This document shows, piece after piece, positions 54,030-62,963 of a DNA stretch of 64,000 nt (the stretch's first letter is position 1; each line of letters starts with the position of its first letter). This DNA is from Rhizobium sp. 007 (GTDB lineage Bacteria; Pseudomonadota; Alphaproteobacteria; Rhizobiales; Rhizobiaceae): contig NZ_CP064190.1 of NCBI RefSeq assembly GCF_015353075.1, positions 61,047 to 125,046 on the forward strand, in the 5' to 3' direction. The position numbers and the translations under genes are program-made. The notes beneath the pieces were generated by a model. It saw nothing but the letters and a program-made list of their open reading frames with translations, searched no databases and was not told the DNA's origin.

Positions 54030-55307
54030 ATGGGGAATACCCAAACGCATCAGCGGCCAAACGGCCGCCGGATAACGCCGCAGCGTGCCCACTTTTGCCG
54101 GCTGGCAGAGTCGGCACGAGTCGGGACGATTACGCGCGCCCAATTGGCCGTACTTGTTCAAAGCCTTCCGTGCATTGGCCTGATCAATGGAACCGAAAGC
54201 CATTTGCTGGTAGCTTTGATCAACACGGCTCAGGCCGATACATTCGACAAATCGGGCCGTCCGATCGTGTTTAAGTCCAACCAACAACTGGCGTTTGAAA
54301 TCGGCCGGTCGGTCGGCCGCGTCAGCCGTATGTTGTCGCGCCTGTTCGACGCTGGTCTTATCACCATGCAGGACAGCGGTAACTACAAGCGCTATCCCAT
54401 ACGCAACGGCGAAGGCGAGATCACGGACGGGTGCGGGATTGACCTGCGAATTCTGATCGTTCGATATGCCGAACTCGATGAATTGGTCAGGCAGGCGCGC
54501 GCCGAGAAGAAGGCCGCAGATGCGGCTTTGCGGCGCTATCGGGGCGCGCTGCGCAACGCTCGCCAAGCCCTAGCGATCGCTACCGAGCAATCCGAGCACG
54601 TTATGAGGCTGATCGAAGGCCGCATCGATCGCGTGAGCAATCTTGTTGGGATCGCGGGCAAGGCCACGAGCGGTACGCTACGCCGGGCAACAGCCCTCTT
54701 GAAATGGTTTGTAGAGCGATTGATGCAACTTCCGCGCCGATCGGCAGAGGTGCAAGAGACCCAAAATATGACATGCCCGCATGTCGAAAACGGCATGCAC
54801 AAACAGATTACAACCCCCTATCCACTTGCAGATAGTAGTGAAGAACGGCGTTCGGCTAATGCCGAACAATTCAATTCCCTTGAGGCTGGCTCCGCCAGCA
54901 AATGGGCTTTTGAAGAAAGCCTCGGGCGGCGCCGGAGCGAAATCAACCAGCCACAGCGCCTGCCGCAGGCAATAGTGGCCTTGCAAGACGTGCTTAGGGC
55001 GGTGCCAGCATTGAAGACCTATGGGTTTACGCCCACCAGTTGGGCCGACCTGGCGCGGGCCGTGCCGCTGATGTGCCGATTTGCCGGGATCTCCGAGGAT
55101 GCCCGCCGCCGCGCCGTCGAGCTGATGGGCGAGCAGCAAGCCGCCGTCGCGGTCGCCTTGACGCTAGAGAAATACGACCGGCAGGACGTCAAGTCGCCGG
55201 GAGGCTATTTGCGGGCCATGTCGGACCGCGCGGCCGCGGGCAAATTGCGTCTCGCCCGCTCCGTTTTCGGGCTTGCCGCCCGAAATTCCATGGAGGTCAC
55301 ACATTGA
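54030..55307 (+). CDS. repC: RepC replication initiator, stand-alone
   Basis: A 425-residue RepC with the N-terminal helical/winged region (VGTITRAQLAVLVQSLP, KSNQQLAFEIGRSVGRVSRM, LFDAGLITMQDSGNYKRYP, GIDLRILIVRYAELDEL) and a conserved C-terminal domain (SWADLARAVPLMCRFAGIS, VKSPGGYLRAMSDRA). RepC starts replication at an origin inside its own gene. It is complete and has no repA or repB upstream, apart from the repAB pair at 61.6-63.9 kb. GAGGA precedes the ATG. Confidence 0.92.
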   Translation: MGNTQTHQRPNGRRITPQRAHFCRLAESARVGTITRAQLAVLVQSLPCIGLINGTESHLLVALINTAQADTFDKSGRPIVFKSNQQLAFEIGRSVGRVSRMLSRLFDAGLITMQDSGNYKRYPIRNGEGEITDGCGIDLRILIVRYAELDELVRQARAEKKAADAALRRYRGALRNARQALAIATEQSEHVMRLIEGRIDRVSNLVGIAGKATSGTLRRATALLKWFVERLMQLPRRSAEVQETQNMTCPHVENGMHKQITTPYPLADSSEERRSANAEQFNSLEAGSASKWAFEESLGRRRSEINQPQRLPQAIVALQDVLRAVPALKTYGFTPTSWADLARAVPLMCRFAGISEDARRRAVELMGEQQAAVAVALTLEKYDRQDVKSPGGYLRAMSDRAAAGKLRLARSVFGLAARNSMEVTH

Positions 55308-55581
55308 GACGCAATGCCCTATAGACGCTTTAGCCGCCTTTTTGATCAGCCACGGCACTGTGGAGGCCGCCGACATGTCCGGCCGAGCCCGTGTGATTGA
55401 TGGCGACACCATCAGCATCAGACAGCAGCGCATCAGGATCGCGGCCATCGATGCCTGCGAGCGCGACCAGACCGGTTTGAAGGATGGCAAGGTCTGGCGC
55501 TGTGGCGCCGCGGCCCGCAGCTATCTTGGAAAAATGAGTCCGTACGACTATCGCCGTTCGAAATCTTCCAGGATTCCATGA
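55304..55581 (+). pseudogene. thermonuclease-family protein, frameshifted and truncated
   Basis: SGRARVIDGDTISIRQQRIR is the staphylococcal-nuclease-like start (Asp and the substrate loop), followed by DACERDQTG and WRCGAAARSYL, then the sequence goes off. The N-terminal signal region (LAAFLISHGTVEA) needs a one-base shift to connect to the TTG start that overlaps the repC stop. Known relatives follow repC in rhizobial plasmids. Confidence 0.65.
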
Positions 55582-55820
55582 CCGAAATAGCCGACTTAGC
55601 GCGATGGCAGCCGACGGATTTCGATCCATATTGCTTCACGGTTTTGGCGAAAAGCCGGGATTTCCGTTGATCATGGCGGATTTGTGAATAATATTGGTGC
55701 AGCCTTTGCGGCTTTAGGCTGATGACGAACAGGAGGCGCGTTGCCAGAAGCGGTCATGTCTCACCCCTCCAAGGCGGTTGCTTTTGACGCTCGTTCGCAC
55801 GTCGACGCGGTTGGCGCAAA

Positions 55821-55885
55821 GCGGAGGACACAAAAATTTCCCCGCCTTCGGCCTCCTCGCGATACAAATTTTTGCGTCCTCTCGC
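55821..55885 (+). promoter_or_regulatory. long inverted repeat in the leader of the DUF736 gene
   Basis: Arms 55821-55839 and 55866-55885 share GAGGAC(A/G)CAAAAATTT and can form a stem of about 19 base pairs with a 26-base loop. It lies about 90 bases before the DUF736 start, in the region where its promoter or leader is expected. Confidence 0.55.
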
Positions 55886-55976
55886 CTCCTCCGCTCATGC
55901 TCCGGCCTACGGTGCGCACCGCTTTCCGCCGTGCCCTTGGAACGATCATCGCAACCACCAAAGAGGAGTGACTGAC

Positions 55977-56309
55977 ATGACCACCACCAACTACATCCAG
56001 TTCGACGGCGACAACCTCGACACTGCAAAGGGCGCAGGCCTCATCTCCACGATCGACCGCGACCTGGACATCAAGGCTGTGCCGTTCACGTCCGACAATG
56101 AAAAGGCCCCGACGCACCGCGTTTATGCCAAGTCACCGCGCGGCCATGATATCGAGGTCGGCGGCATCTGGAAGAAGAAGAACCAGGACGGTAAGCCCTA
56201 CTACACCCTTTCGATCCGGCGCCTTGGCTTTAACGCCAATCTGGGCCGGTTCCCCGGCCAGGACGATCCGACACTGCAGGCGATTATCGAATGGGAACCC
56301 CGCGATTGA
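55977..56309 (+). CDS. DUF736 family protein
   Basis: A 110-residue DUF736 protein: NYIQFDGDNLDTAKGAGLIS, HRVYAKSPRGHDIEVGGIW, YYTLSIRRLGFNANLGRFPG. The family is widespread on alphaproteobacterial plasmids near replication and transfer genes, with unknown function. ATG preceded by GAGGAG. Confidence 0.88.
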   Translation: MTTTNYIQFDGDNLDTAKGAGLISTIDRDLDIKAVPFTSDNEKAPTHRVYAKSPRGHDIEVGGIWKKKNQDGKPYYTLSIRRLGFNANLGRFPGQDDPTLQAIIEWEPRD

Positions 56310-56429
56310 CCCGCGCAGAGCGCCCGGCGACCAGCCGGGCGCTCACCGTCGAAAGGCCAGAAAGTCCCGCAAAGTGCTGGATTTCCAGCATTTTTCCTGA
56401 TAGGGTGGCCGGTAACTGGAGATTTGACG

Positions 56430-56633
56430 ATGAACGTTCATTCCCGCCGTCCGGATCGTTCCCCGGAAGCCGTAGCAAAGCGCAAGAAAGCCACCGATCA
56501 GGCGCGCGCTGCCAATATCCGGCAGGGTTACACGCACGATCCTGTCCTCGAGGACGCTACCGCCGCCTACGTCGCTGGCGAGATCACCCGCGAGGAGTAC
56601 CGTCTGCGCGTCGTGCGCGCTCCGGCACAATAG
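56430..56633 (+). CDS. VbhA-like antitoxin of the Fic pair
   Basis: A 67-residue helical protein: SPEAVAKRKKATDQARAAN, then DATAAYVAGEITREEYRLRV match VbhA-family antitoxins. In VbhA the inhibitory helix carries (S/T)xxxE(G/N), whose Glu blocks ATP binding by the Fic toxin. Here the corresponding stretch ARAANIRQGY has Ala for Ser and Gln for Glu. So inhibition would be unusual or reduced. The toxin gene follows after a terminator. Confidence 0.7.
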   Translation: MNVHSRRPDRSPEAVAKRKKATDQARAANIRQGYTHDPVLEDATAAYVAGEITREEYRLRVVRAPAQ

Positions 56634-56654
56634 GCCTTTCAACCCTCTAAAGGC

Positions 56655-56687
56655 AAAAAGCCGCCTGCAGCAAGCAGGCGGCTTTTT
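56655..56687. terminator. bidirectional intrinsic terminator between antitoxin and Fic genes
   Basis: AAAAAGCCGCCTGC pairs perfectly with GCAGGCGGCTTTTT (14 base pairs) with T runs on both strands. It lies between the antitoxin stop and the Fic start, 13 bases before the latter. Confidence 0.9.
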
Positions 56688-56700
56688 GTTGACCTTAGCC

Positions 56701-57753
56701 ATGGCAGACGAGCAGACCAAAGGTAGCTATACCTATCCCAACACCTCTGACGATCCGGATAGGAGGGATGTGCTGCGCAACAGGTTCGGCATCCAGTCGC
56801 AATCGGAGCTGCGCACCGAAGAGTACCGTGCTGCGGCTTTCCGGATGGCGGAAATTGCCGAAGGTGATGGCCCGTCTGGAAATTTCGACAAGCAGCACCT
56901 GAAGGCAATTCACGGCTACATTTTTCAAGACGTCTACGAGTGGGCGGGCCACACACGCAACGAAACTCCGATCGTTGACGGCCAGCGGGTGGAGCCGATT
57001 GGAGGCCTGTCCAAAGGCGGCACCTCGTTCCTGCCCGGTTCGCGAATAGAAATGGGCCTGGATGAGGCCCTGAAGCCGATTCGAGATCCGCAAGCCCTTC
57101 TCAATGCAACGCCAGAGGAATTCGCCGACAGAGCCGCGAAAGTTCTCTCCGAGCTGAACTATGTGCATCCATTCCGAGAGGGAAACGGGCGCACGCAAGA
57201 GGCCTTCATTTCGGAGCTCGGCTGCCAATACGGGCACGAGATCGATTTCACCGTCATCAGCAAGCCACGCATGCTCGAGGCGTCGATTGCGACCACCAAC
57301 GATCCGTCGAGTTCGGCAATGAAACACGTGCTCGAAGACGCGATCAATCCGAACCGACGTGAAGCCTTGCGCGCGGCCTTTGCCGACCTTGAAGAACTCG
57401 GTGAGAAACCATTCGAGCACAACATACGCACCGCCCGCGCCGGCGAAGAAATCAGCGGCCAGGTTCTCGGACACGACAATCGCATAGCCACTTTCGTAAC
57501 CGATCAGGGTATCGTTGCCGCCGATCGCGCCGACCTGCCTGAGCGCCTACCGAATGAGGGCGAAGAGATCACCATCACTGCTCGTTCGGACTTTTCCCGG
57601 CTGGAGCGTGCGCAACCGGCCCAGGAGCCGCAATCGCAGCAGCAGCCCGCCAGGCAGCCGCAGCAGGACAATAACCCGGAGCTCAAGGCAATCGAGGCGC
57701 AAATGGCGGCACAGCGAAGCCGTGAGCGCGATGACGACGAGCGTGGCCGGTGA
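56701..57753 (+). CDS. Fic-domain AMP-transferase (VbhT-like toxin)
   Basis: A 350-residue protein. The Fic core has the full motif HPFREGNGRTQEAF near residue 156, with catalytic His, and a flap region (GGLSKGGTSF). An OB-fold-like region (GQVLGHDNRIATFVTDQGIV) follows, as in VbhT, then a Gln-rich tail without a BID domain. Fic toxins transfer AMP to targets such as topoisomerases. ATG at 56701 lies just after a strong terminator, so expression from the antitoxin promoter would be limited. Confidence 0.9.
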   Translation: MADEQTKGSYTYPNTSDDPDRRDVLRNRFGIQSQSELRTEEYRAAAFRMAEIAEGDGPSGNFDKQHLKAIHGYIFQDVYEWAGHTRNETPIVDGQRVEPIGGLSKGGTSFLPGSRIEMGLDEALKPIRDPQALLNATPEEFADRAAKVLSELNYVHPFREGNGRTQEAFISELGCQYGHEIDFTVISKPRMLEASIATTNDPSSSAMKHVLEDAINPNRREALRAAFADLEELGEKPFEHNIRTARAGEEISGQVLGHDNRIATFVTDQGIVAADRADLPERLPNEGEEITITARSDFSRLERAQPAQEPQSQQQPARQPQQDNNPELKAIEAQMAAQRSRERDDDERGR

Positions 57754-57972
57754 CCAGCTCCGGCGATAACAAGCTGCATGATGCTATCTATGTTCGGGAG
57801 GCACCAAGTTCTGCGCCTTCCCTTTCCGTCGGATGATTGACGGACAAGCTACGATAGCCCCTCCCCCACGCAACCGCTAACGCAGTCCTCCACTTCGTTG
57901 CGGCCCTTTGGGTGCATGGGCTCGCTTCGGCTATCTCCGTTTTTTGCCGTCAACCAACGGAAGGAGACGGCA
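57754..57972. other. intergenic leader of the antirestriction gene
   Basis: About 220 bases. GCGGCC, GGGCTCGCTTCGGC and a T6 run occur in a GC-rich leader similar in style, but not clearly homologous, to the leaders at 31.1 and 50.5 kb. Confidence 0.3.
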
Positions 57973-58857
57973 ATGCAGAACATCAAGGACACCTACCAGC
58001 GCATCACCGACGCCATCATTGAGCAGCTTGAAGCCGGCACTAAACCGTGGATCCGGCCCTGGCGCGGAAACAGCCGCGGCTCTCTCGTTCCGCGCCGCGC
58101 AACCGGGGAAGCCTATCGCGGAATCAATGTCCTGATGCTGTGGCTCGCAAGCGAGCTTGCCGGCTACGAGGAAAGCACCTGGATCACTTATCGCCAAGCT
58201 CAGGATCTCGGCGGCCAGGTCCGAAAGGGCGAGAAAGGAGCCCTCGTCGTCAAATACGGCACTTTCACCCCGAAGGAGCGCGAAGATGATGACGAGCGCG
58301 CAATCCCCTACCTCAAAGGCTACACAGTTTTTAACGTCGAGCAGATCGACAATCTTCCGGCGCGGTTCTACCACCCGACTGAGGAGCTGCCGGCGACGAC
58401 GATACCGCTTCTGGAAACCGTCGAAACATTCGTCCGCAATACCGGCGCCGCGGTCACATACGGCGGAACAATGGCTTGCTACCGTCCCGCAGTCGACGAT
58501 ATCCTCATGCCGGACCGGGCAAGGTTCGCGGGCGAAGTCCACCTTTACTCGACCCTGCTGCATGAGATCTCACACTGGTCAGGCGCAAAGACCCGCCTGG
58601 ACCGAGACCTGAGCGGCCGATTCGGCGGCGAGAGCTACGCGATTGAGGAGCTAGTTGCCGAGCTCTCCGCTTCGTTCCTGTGTGCTGATCTTGGTGTCGC
58701 GCACGATCCTCGCGACAATACCGCCACCTACCTCGAGAGCTGGCTCAAGGTGCTGAAGTACGACAAGCGGGCGATCGTCACAGCGGCCGCGAAGGCCCAG
58801 GCTGCCGCCGATTTCCTCAACGGTCTCCAATCTCAGGAGCAGAGTAAGGTCGCCTAG
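57973..58857 (+). CDS. ArdC-like antirestriction protein
   Basis: A 294-residue ArdC-type protein: N-terminal ssDNA-binding-like domain (WIRPWRGNSRGSLVPRRATG) and C-terminal metallopeptidase-like domain with the zinc motif LLHEISHWSG near residue 202 and a downstream Glu (IEELVAELSASFL). ArdC protects incoming plasmid DNA from restriction during conjugation. ATG at 57973 follows GGAAGGAGACGGCA. Confidence 0.9.
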   Translation: MQNIKDTYQRITDAIIEQLEAGTKPWIRPWRGNSRGSLVPRRATGEAYRGINVLMLWLASELAGYEESTWITYRQAQDLGGQVRKGEKGALVVKYGTFTPKEREDDDERAIPYLKGYTVFNVEQIDNLPARFYHPTEELPATTIPLLETVETFVRNTGAAVTYGGTMACYRPAVDDILMPDRARFAGEVHLYSTLLHEISHWSGAKTRLDRDLSGRFGGESYAIEELVAELSASFLCADLGVAHDPRDNTATYLESWLKVLKYDKRAIVTAAAKAQAAADFLNGLQSQEQSKVA

Positions 58858-59390
58858 CGGCCTTCATTCATGCTGGTCGACGAAGCCTCTGCCCCTTGCT
58901 CCCCAGGCGGCATGCGCTTCAAGAGCCGGATCAGGTCGCGCGTGGTGTCCGGTGGCAGCCGTTCAATTAGCCTCGTCAGCGTTCGGCGCTCTTCCGCCTC
59001 TTCCGGCGTCTTACCCCAAAGGTGCGGCGCAGCTTCAAAGATCATGTCTAAGGGCATGAAGCCCATGAGCTCACAGAGATGAATCAGGCGGGGAACGGTC
59101 ATGCGCGATTCCGCGCGCTCGTACCGCCCATAAACGGACACGGAAAGCCCGAGCAAATGAGCCAATTCCGCTCGGGAGAGGTTTTTGGATTCACGAATGT
59201 CCTTTAGAAAATTCGAGATCCGTTCATCCATTTCTTTTGCGGTTTGGATGCCTTCGAAGCCGGACTTCCGATAGACCGGCCTCTCTAATTCCGGATCGTT
59301 TGTTTCAATTAAACCGCGTGCGCTTTTGTAGCTGCTTAGATCAATCACGATCCTACCTTTATTGTATGAAATGCCGCCCTCGGCGGCCAC
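58854..59390 (-). CDS. XRE-family transcriptional regulator
   Basis: Helix-turn-helix NLSRAELAHLLGLSVSVYGR with YERAESRMTVPRLIHLCELM, then AAPHLWGKTPEE, matching the paralogue at 30088-30711. The N-terminal 60 residues may be shorter if a GTG near 59348 is used. It overlaps the stop of the antirestriction gene by four bases, convergent. Confidence 0.8.
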   Translation of the reverse strand: MAAEGGISYNKGRIVIDLSSYKSARGLIETNDPELERPVYRKSGFEGIQTAKEMDERISNFLKDIRESKNLSRAELAHLLGLSVSVYGRYERAESRMTVPRLIHLCELMGFMPLDMIFEAAPHLWGKTPEEAEERRTLTRLIERLPPDTTRDLIRLLKRMPPGEQGAEASSTSMNEGR

Positions 59391-59530
59391 TATGCACCAA
59401 ATTTAAGCAATTTGGCACACCCCCTCCTCCTGAATCACAGCGGTTTTTCCTACCTATTTGGGGGGATTTTTAAGATGCGACCAGAGGCAGTGAACCGAAA
59501 TGCTTCAAGTTATGCCATCGATGTGGAGCA

Positions 59531-59932
59531 CTAACATTGTTCGAAAAACGCAAAAAAGCAATTAACGATTCTTCGCAGCACCATCTTCCAACCGTCCGGC
59601 TTCGCTTGAAAAACTGCTTCAATTTGCGTTTCACCTTCGATCCAGGTCAGCCGCGCCATCAGCTCGCAGGCCATCTCGCCCTGCGAAATTCGGATACAGC
59701 GGTTAACGCTCACCTTTGAACCAATGCCATGCTTTTTTAGGTCCCATTTGGATAAGTCGAACAGCTGGGCTTTCGCTTCATCGTCGGTCGGCCATGTAGC
59801 CTTTTCGGCTTCGGCCTGCACGATCTTCAGTTGAGGCAAAATGGTTTCAGAAATGTCTCTTTTCCCGGCCGTCGGGCGGCCGAGGTGAGGCGCAATGTAG
59901 ACACCGAGCACGCAGCCGAAATCTACGCCCAA
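59531..59932 (-). CDS. hypothetical protein at the end of the trb remnant
   Basis: A 133-residue frame overlapping the trbC end by ten bases. The second half ([40 protein letters not shown]) looks like a conserved protein tail; the first 20 residues lie over trbC sequence and may not be native. Where trbD and trbE should follow, this frame is present, so it may mark the deletion joint. Confidence 0.45.
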   Translation of the reverse strand: MGVDFGCVLGVYIAPHLGRPTAGKRDISETILPQLKIVQAEAEKATWPTDDEAKAQLFDLSKWDLKKHGIGSKVSVNRCIRISQGEMACELMARLTWIEGETQIEAVFQAKPDGWKMVLRRIVNCFFAFFEQC

Positions 59933-60321
59933 CCCGTCAGGCAGGCAACCGCAGCCCAGTTAACGTGACAATACCCTGCAGGTTGCTCGGCAACAAACGA
60001 GCCTCCGATCGTAGCGCCGGTCGACCCGAAGAGGCCGACAATCGTTGTGGCGCCAGGCAGGATCCCTGCGACGAGCACGACATACATCAGTCGCCGCGCG
60101 AAATCGTTGAGTTCTCCGCCGAAGATCAGCATGCCGCCGGCAATCGCGACGGCCGCCAATGCGATGTAGCCGGCGACCGGTCCCGTGATCGACTGCTGGA
60201 TCTGCTCGAGCGGGCCCTCCCAAGGCAGGCTCCCGCCTGAACCGGCGAATGCAGGCCCAGCAAGTGAGACGCAAATCAATGCGCCGATAGTTCCCAAACG
60301 GAGATAGCGATTATGCAGCAT
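59923..60321 (-). CDS. trbC: TrbC-like pilin subunit of the conjugal T4SS
   Basis: Signal peptide ([20 protein letters not shown]) then [60 protein letters not shown], the two-helix VirB2/TrbC pilin pattern. The last 25 residues are atypical, suggesting the gene was cut near its end. Its start overlaps the end of trbB. Confidence 0.85.
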   Translation of the reverse strand: MLHNRYLRLGTIGALICVSLAGPAFAGSGGSLPWEGPLEQIQQSITGPVAGYIALAAVAIAGGMLIFGGELNDFARRLMYVVLVAGILPGATTIVGLFGSTGATIGGSFVAEQPAGYCHVNWAAVACLTGWA

Positions 60322-61275
60322 GACTGTCCTCATCGATCTGCGGAGAGTGTTCTGTCTGGTAGCGCGAGCCGTTGAACCCCTCGACGTGGAGTACCTCCCG
60401 CACCCGTCGTCCCCGCCCTGCGCGCTCGATCGAGATCACAAGATCGACCGCTTCGCCGATCACGGCTTGCATTGGCTGTTGGCTAGCTTCCGACGTCAGT
60501 TGCTCGAGGCGCCGAAGCGCCGACATTGCGGTATTGGAATCGATGGTCGTGACGCCGCCGGGATGTCCTGTGTTCCAGGCTTTCAGCAGGGTCAGCGCCG
60601 CGCCGTCGCGGACCTCACCAACGATGATGCGATCGGGACGCAGACGCATCGTGCTTTTCAGCAGCCTGGCCATATCGACCGCGCCGCTCGTGTGAAGGCA
60701 GACGGCATTCTCCGCTGCGCATTGGATCTCGGACGTATCTCGAGGATCACCATCCTGTCTTCCGGGGCTGCCGAGACGATTTCGGCGATGACTGCGTTTG
60801 CAAGGGTTGTTTTGCCTGAGCCCGTGCCGCCAGCGATGACGATGTTCAGGCGATTGGTGATGGCACTGCGAATGATCGAGGCTTGCGCTTCGGTCATGAT
60901 CTTGGTGGTCACGTCGTCGTCGAGTGGAATGAGCTGCGAAGCACGCCTTCGGATAGTAAACGTCGGCGAGTTGACGACGGGAGGCAGAAGCCCTTCGAAG
61001 CGATGGCCGCCAATCGGTAGTTCACCAGAGATAATAGGCCGTTCTCCATCGGCTTCGGACTGGAGAGCGTGCGCCACCGATCCGATAACGATCTCGGCTG
61101 CGGTAGCCTGCATTTCGCCGGCTGGCGCAACGCCGTGACCCAAGCGCTCGATGAAGAGCTTACCATCTGGGTTGAGCATGATCTCGACGACTGTCGGGTC
61201 TTCAAGGGCAATGCAAAGGCGCTCGCCGAGTGCGTCCTGGAGTTTGCGGACAAGGCGGGAGTGCGACTGAAGCAT
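60311..61275 (-). pseudogene. trbB: TrbB (VirB11-type) ATPase, frameshifted
   Basis: N-terminal part has LNPDGKLFIERLGHG, TFTIRRRASQLIPLDD and Walker A IVIAGGTGSGKTTLANA. At DRMVILE (near 60740) one base is missing before TSEIQCAAENAVCLHTSGAV, which leads in the other frame to MRLRPDRIIVGEVRDGAALT and the normal C-terminus. Otherwise a complete 320-residue secretion ATPase. It reads away from repA, as in Ti plasmids, but the usual upstream traI is absent. Confidence 0.85.
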
Positions 61276-61337
61276 GGGGAAGATCGTCTCCTCGTTTGAG
61301 TGCGTGAGGAGACAGACCCCGGTGGCCGCGCGAAGTC

Positions 61338-61357
61338 TATGCGCAATTTTGCACCTC
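61338..61357. promoter_or_regulatory. tra-box-like dyad between trbB and repA
   Basis: TGCGCAATTTTGCACC has two half-sites resembling the TraR box half GTGCA(N)AT. It is imperfect (two mismatches per dyad). Its position between divergent trb and rep genes is where Ti-type plasmids have a TraR box. Confidence 0.35.
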
Positions 61358-61577
61358 GCGAGTCGCGGGTGATTCCGTCACGGTCGCGTCGATTCGGTGG
61401 AGGGGCAGCAAGTTCCGCTGTTGGAGCAGAATATGAATCACAGGAAATATGACCCGCGAGAATGCATCATAAGGTGGATAAAGCGCTGGAATCTAACGAT
61501 TAGTTGAGCTGACGCTGGAAATCTTCGTTTCGCGTTAAGGCTTTGTTAACTTTAAAAATCTTGCAAAACACGTTGGA

Positions 61578-62840
61578 ATGAGTTGTCTTATCCACGGCAA
61601 AAAGATGTATTTACGAAATTTACCGTGTGTACGAGAGGACGTCGTGGAGAATCCCGCTCAGCTTCAGAAGGCTATCCATAAACTGATAGCGGCGCACGCG
61701 CGAGATCTCTCGGGCGCGCTTCACGAGCATCGTGTGAAACTCTATCCACCCGAAGCTCGAAAGACGCTTCGGTCGTTTTCATCGACGGAGGCCGCGAAGC
61801 TCATCGGTGTCAACGATGGCTACCTTCGCCATCTTTCGATCGAGGGCAAGGGGCCGCAGCCCGAGATCGGAAATAACAATCGCCGTTCGTATTCGGTCGA
61901 GACTATTCAGGCACTCCGCGAGTATCTCGACGAGAATGGCAAGGGTGACCGTCGGTACTCACCGCGTCGCAGTGGGCGCGAACACTTGCAAGTTATCACC
62001 GCGGTAAACTTCAAGGGAGGCAGCGGTAAGACCACCACGGCTGCTCATCTTGCTCAATATCTTGCACTGAATGGATATCGGGTTCTCGCGATTGATCTCG
62101 ATCCGCAGGCAAGTATGTCCGCGTTGCACGGTTTCCAGCCCGAGTTTGACGTCAAGGACAACGAGACGCTCTACGGCGCCGTTCGTTACGACGAAGAGCG
62201 TCGCCCGCTGAAGGACGTCATCAAGAAGACCTACTTCACGAACCTAGACCTGGTGCCCGGCAATCTCGAGCTCATGGAGTTCGAGCACGACACTGCGAAG
62301 GTACTTGGCTCGAACGATCGTAAGAATATCTTCTTCACTCGCATGGATGACGCGATCGCATCTGTGGCCGACGACTACGATGTCGTCGTCGTGGACTGCC
62401 CTCCCCAGCTGGGCTTTCTCACGATCTCGGCGCTTTGCGCGGCGACTGCCGTACTGGTGACGGTACACCCGCAGATGCTCGACGTTATGTCGATGTGCCA
62501 GTTCCTTCTCATGACCTCGGAGCTCTTGAGCGTCGTTGCGGATGCTGGCGGCAGCATGAACTACGATTGGATGCGCTATCTAGTCACGCGGTACGAACCT
62601 GGCGACGGTCCGCAGAACCAGATGGTATCGTTCATGCGAACCATGTTTGGCGAGCACGTTCTCAATCATCCGATGCTGAAGAGCACGGCAATCTCGGACG
62701 CCGGCATCACCAAGCAGACGCTCTACGAAGTCAGCCGGGACCAGTTCACCCGCGCGACCTACGATCGAGCAATGGAGTCGCTCGACAACGTCAACAGCGA
62801 GATCGAGCAACTGATTCAATCGTCGTGGGGGCGGAAATGA
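61578..62840 (+). CDS. repA: RepA partition ATPase (ParA family)
   Basis: A 420-residue RepA. The N-terminal helix-turn-helix (FSSTEAAKLIGVNDGYLRHL) and the ParA ATPase are present: deviant Walker A AVNFKGGSGKTTTAAHLAQY, switch Asp in VLAIDLDPQASMS, VVVVDCPPQLGFLT. RepA segregates the plasmid with RepB and represses the operon. The start is uncertain by up to 22 codons; a GTG at 61644 would give a more usual N-terminus. Confidence 0.95.
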   Translation: MSCLIHGKKMYLRNLPCVREDVVENPAQLQKAIHKLIAAHARDLSGALHEHRVKLYPPEARKTLRSFSSTEAAKLIGVNDGYLRHLSIEGKGPQPEIGNNNRRSYSVETIQALREYLDENGKGDRRYSPRRSGREHLQVITAVNFKGGSGKTTTAAHLAQYLALNGYRVLAIDLDPQASMSALHGFQPEFDVKDNETLYGAVRYDEERRPLKDVIKKTYFTNLDLVPGNLELMEFEHDTAKVLGSNDRKNIFFTRMDDAIASVADDYDVVVVDCPPQLGFLTISALCAATAVLVTVHPQMLDVMSMCQFLLMTSELLSVVADAGGSMNYDWMRYLVTRYEPGDGPQNQMVSFMRTMFGEHVLNHPMLKSTAISDAGITKQTLYEVSRDQFTRATYDRAMESLDNVNSEIEQLIQSSWGRK

Positions 62841-62880
62841 TACTGACGAAAAGCGCCCGATGCCCCCTCGCCCTTGAAAA

Positions 62881-62896
62881 GTTGCCAGCCGGAAAC
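62881..62896. promoter_or_regulatory. parS-like site between repA and repB
   Basis: GTTGCCAGCCGGAAAC matches the repABC centromere consensus GTTNNCNGCNGCNAAC at all defined positions but one. It sits in the 123-base repA-repB gap, a known parS location in this family. Confidence 0.6.
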
Positions 62897-62963
62897 TTTG
62901 GGCCTAACGGCTTGGAAACGCTCGTTGGTTTCGCGATTTCCGCTGCGAAGAAAGGAGCCGCAA

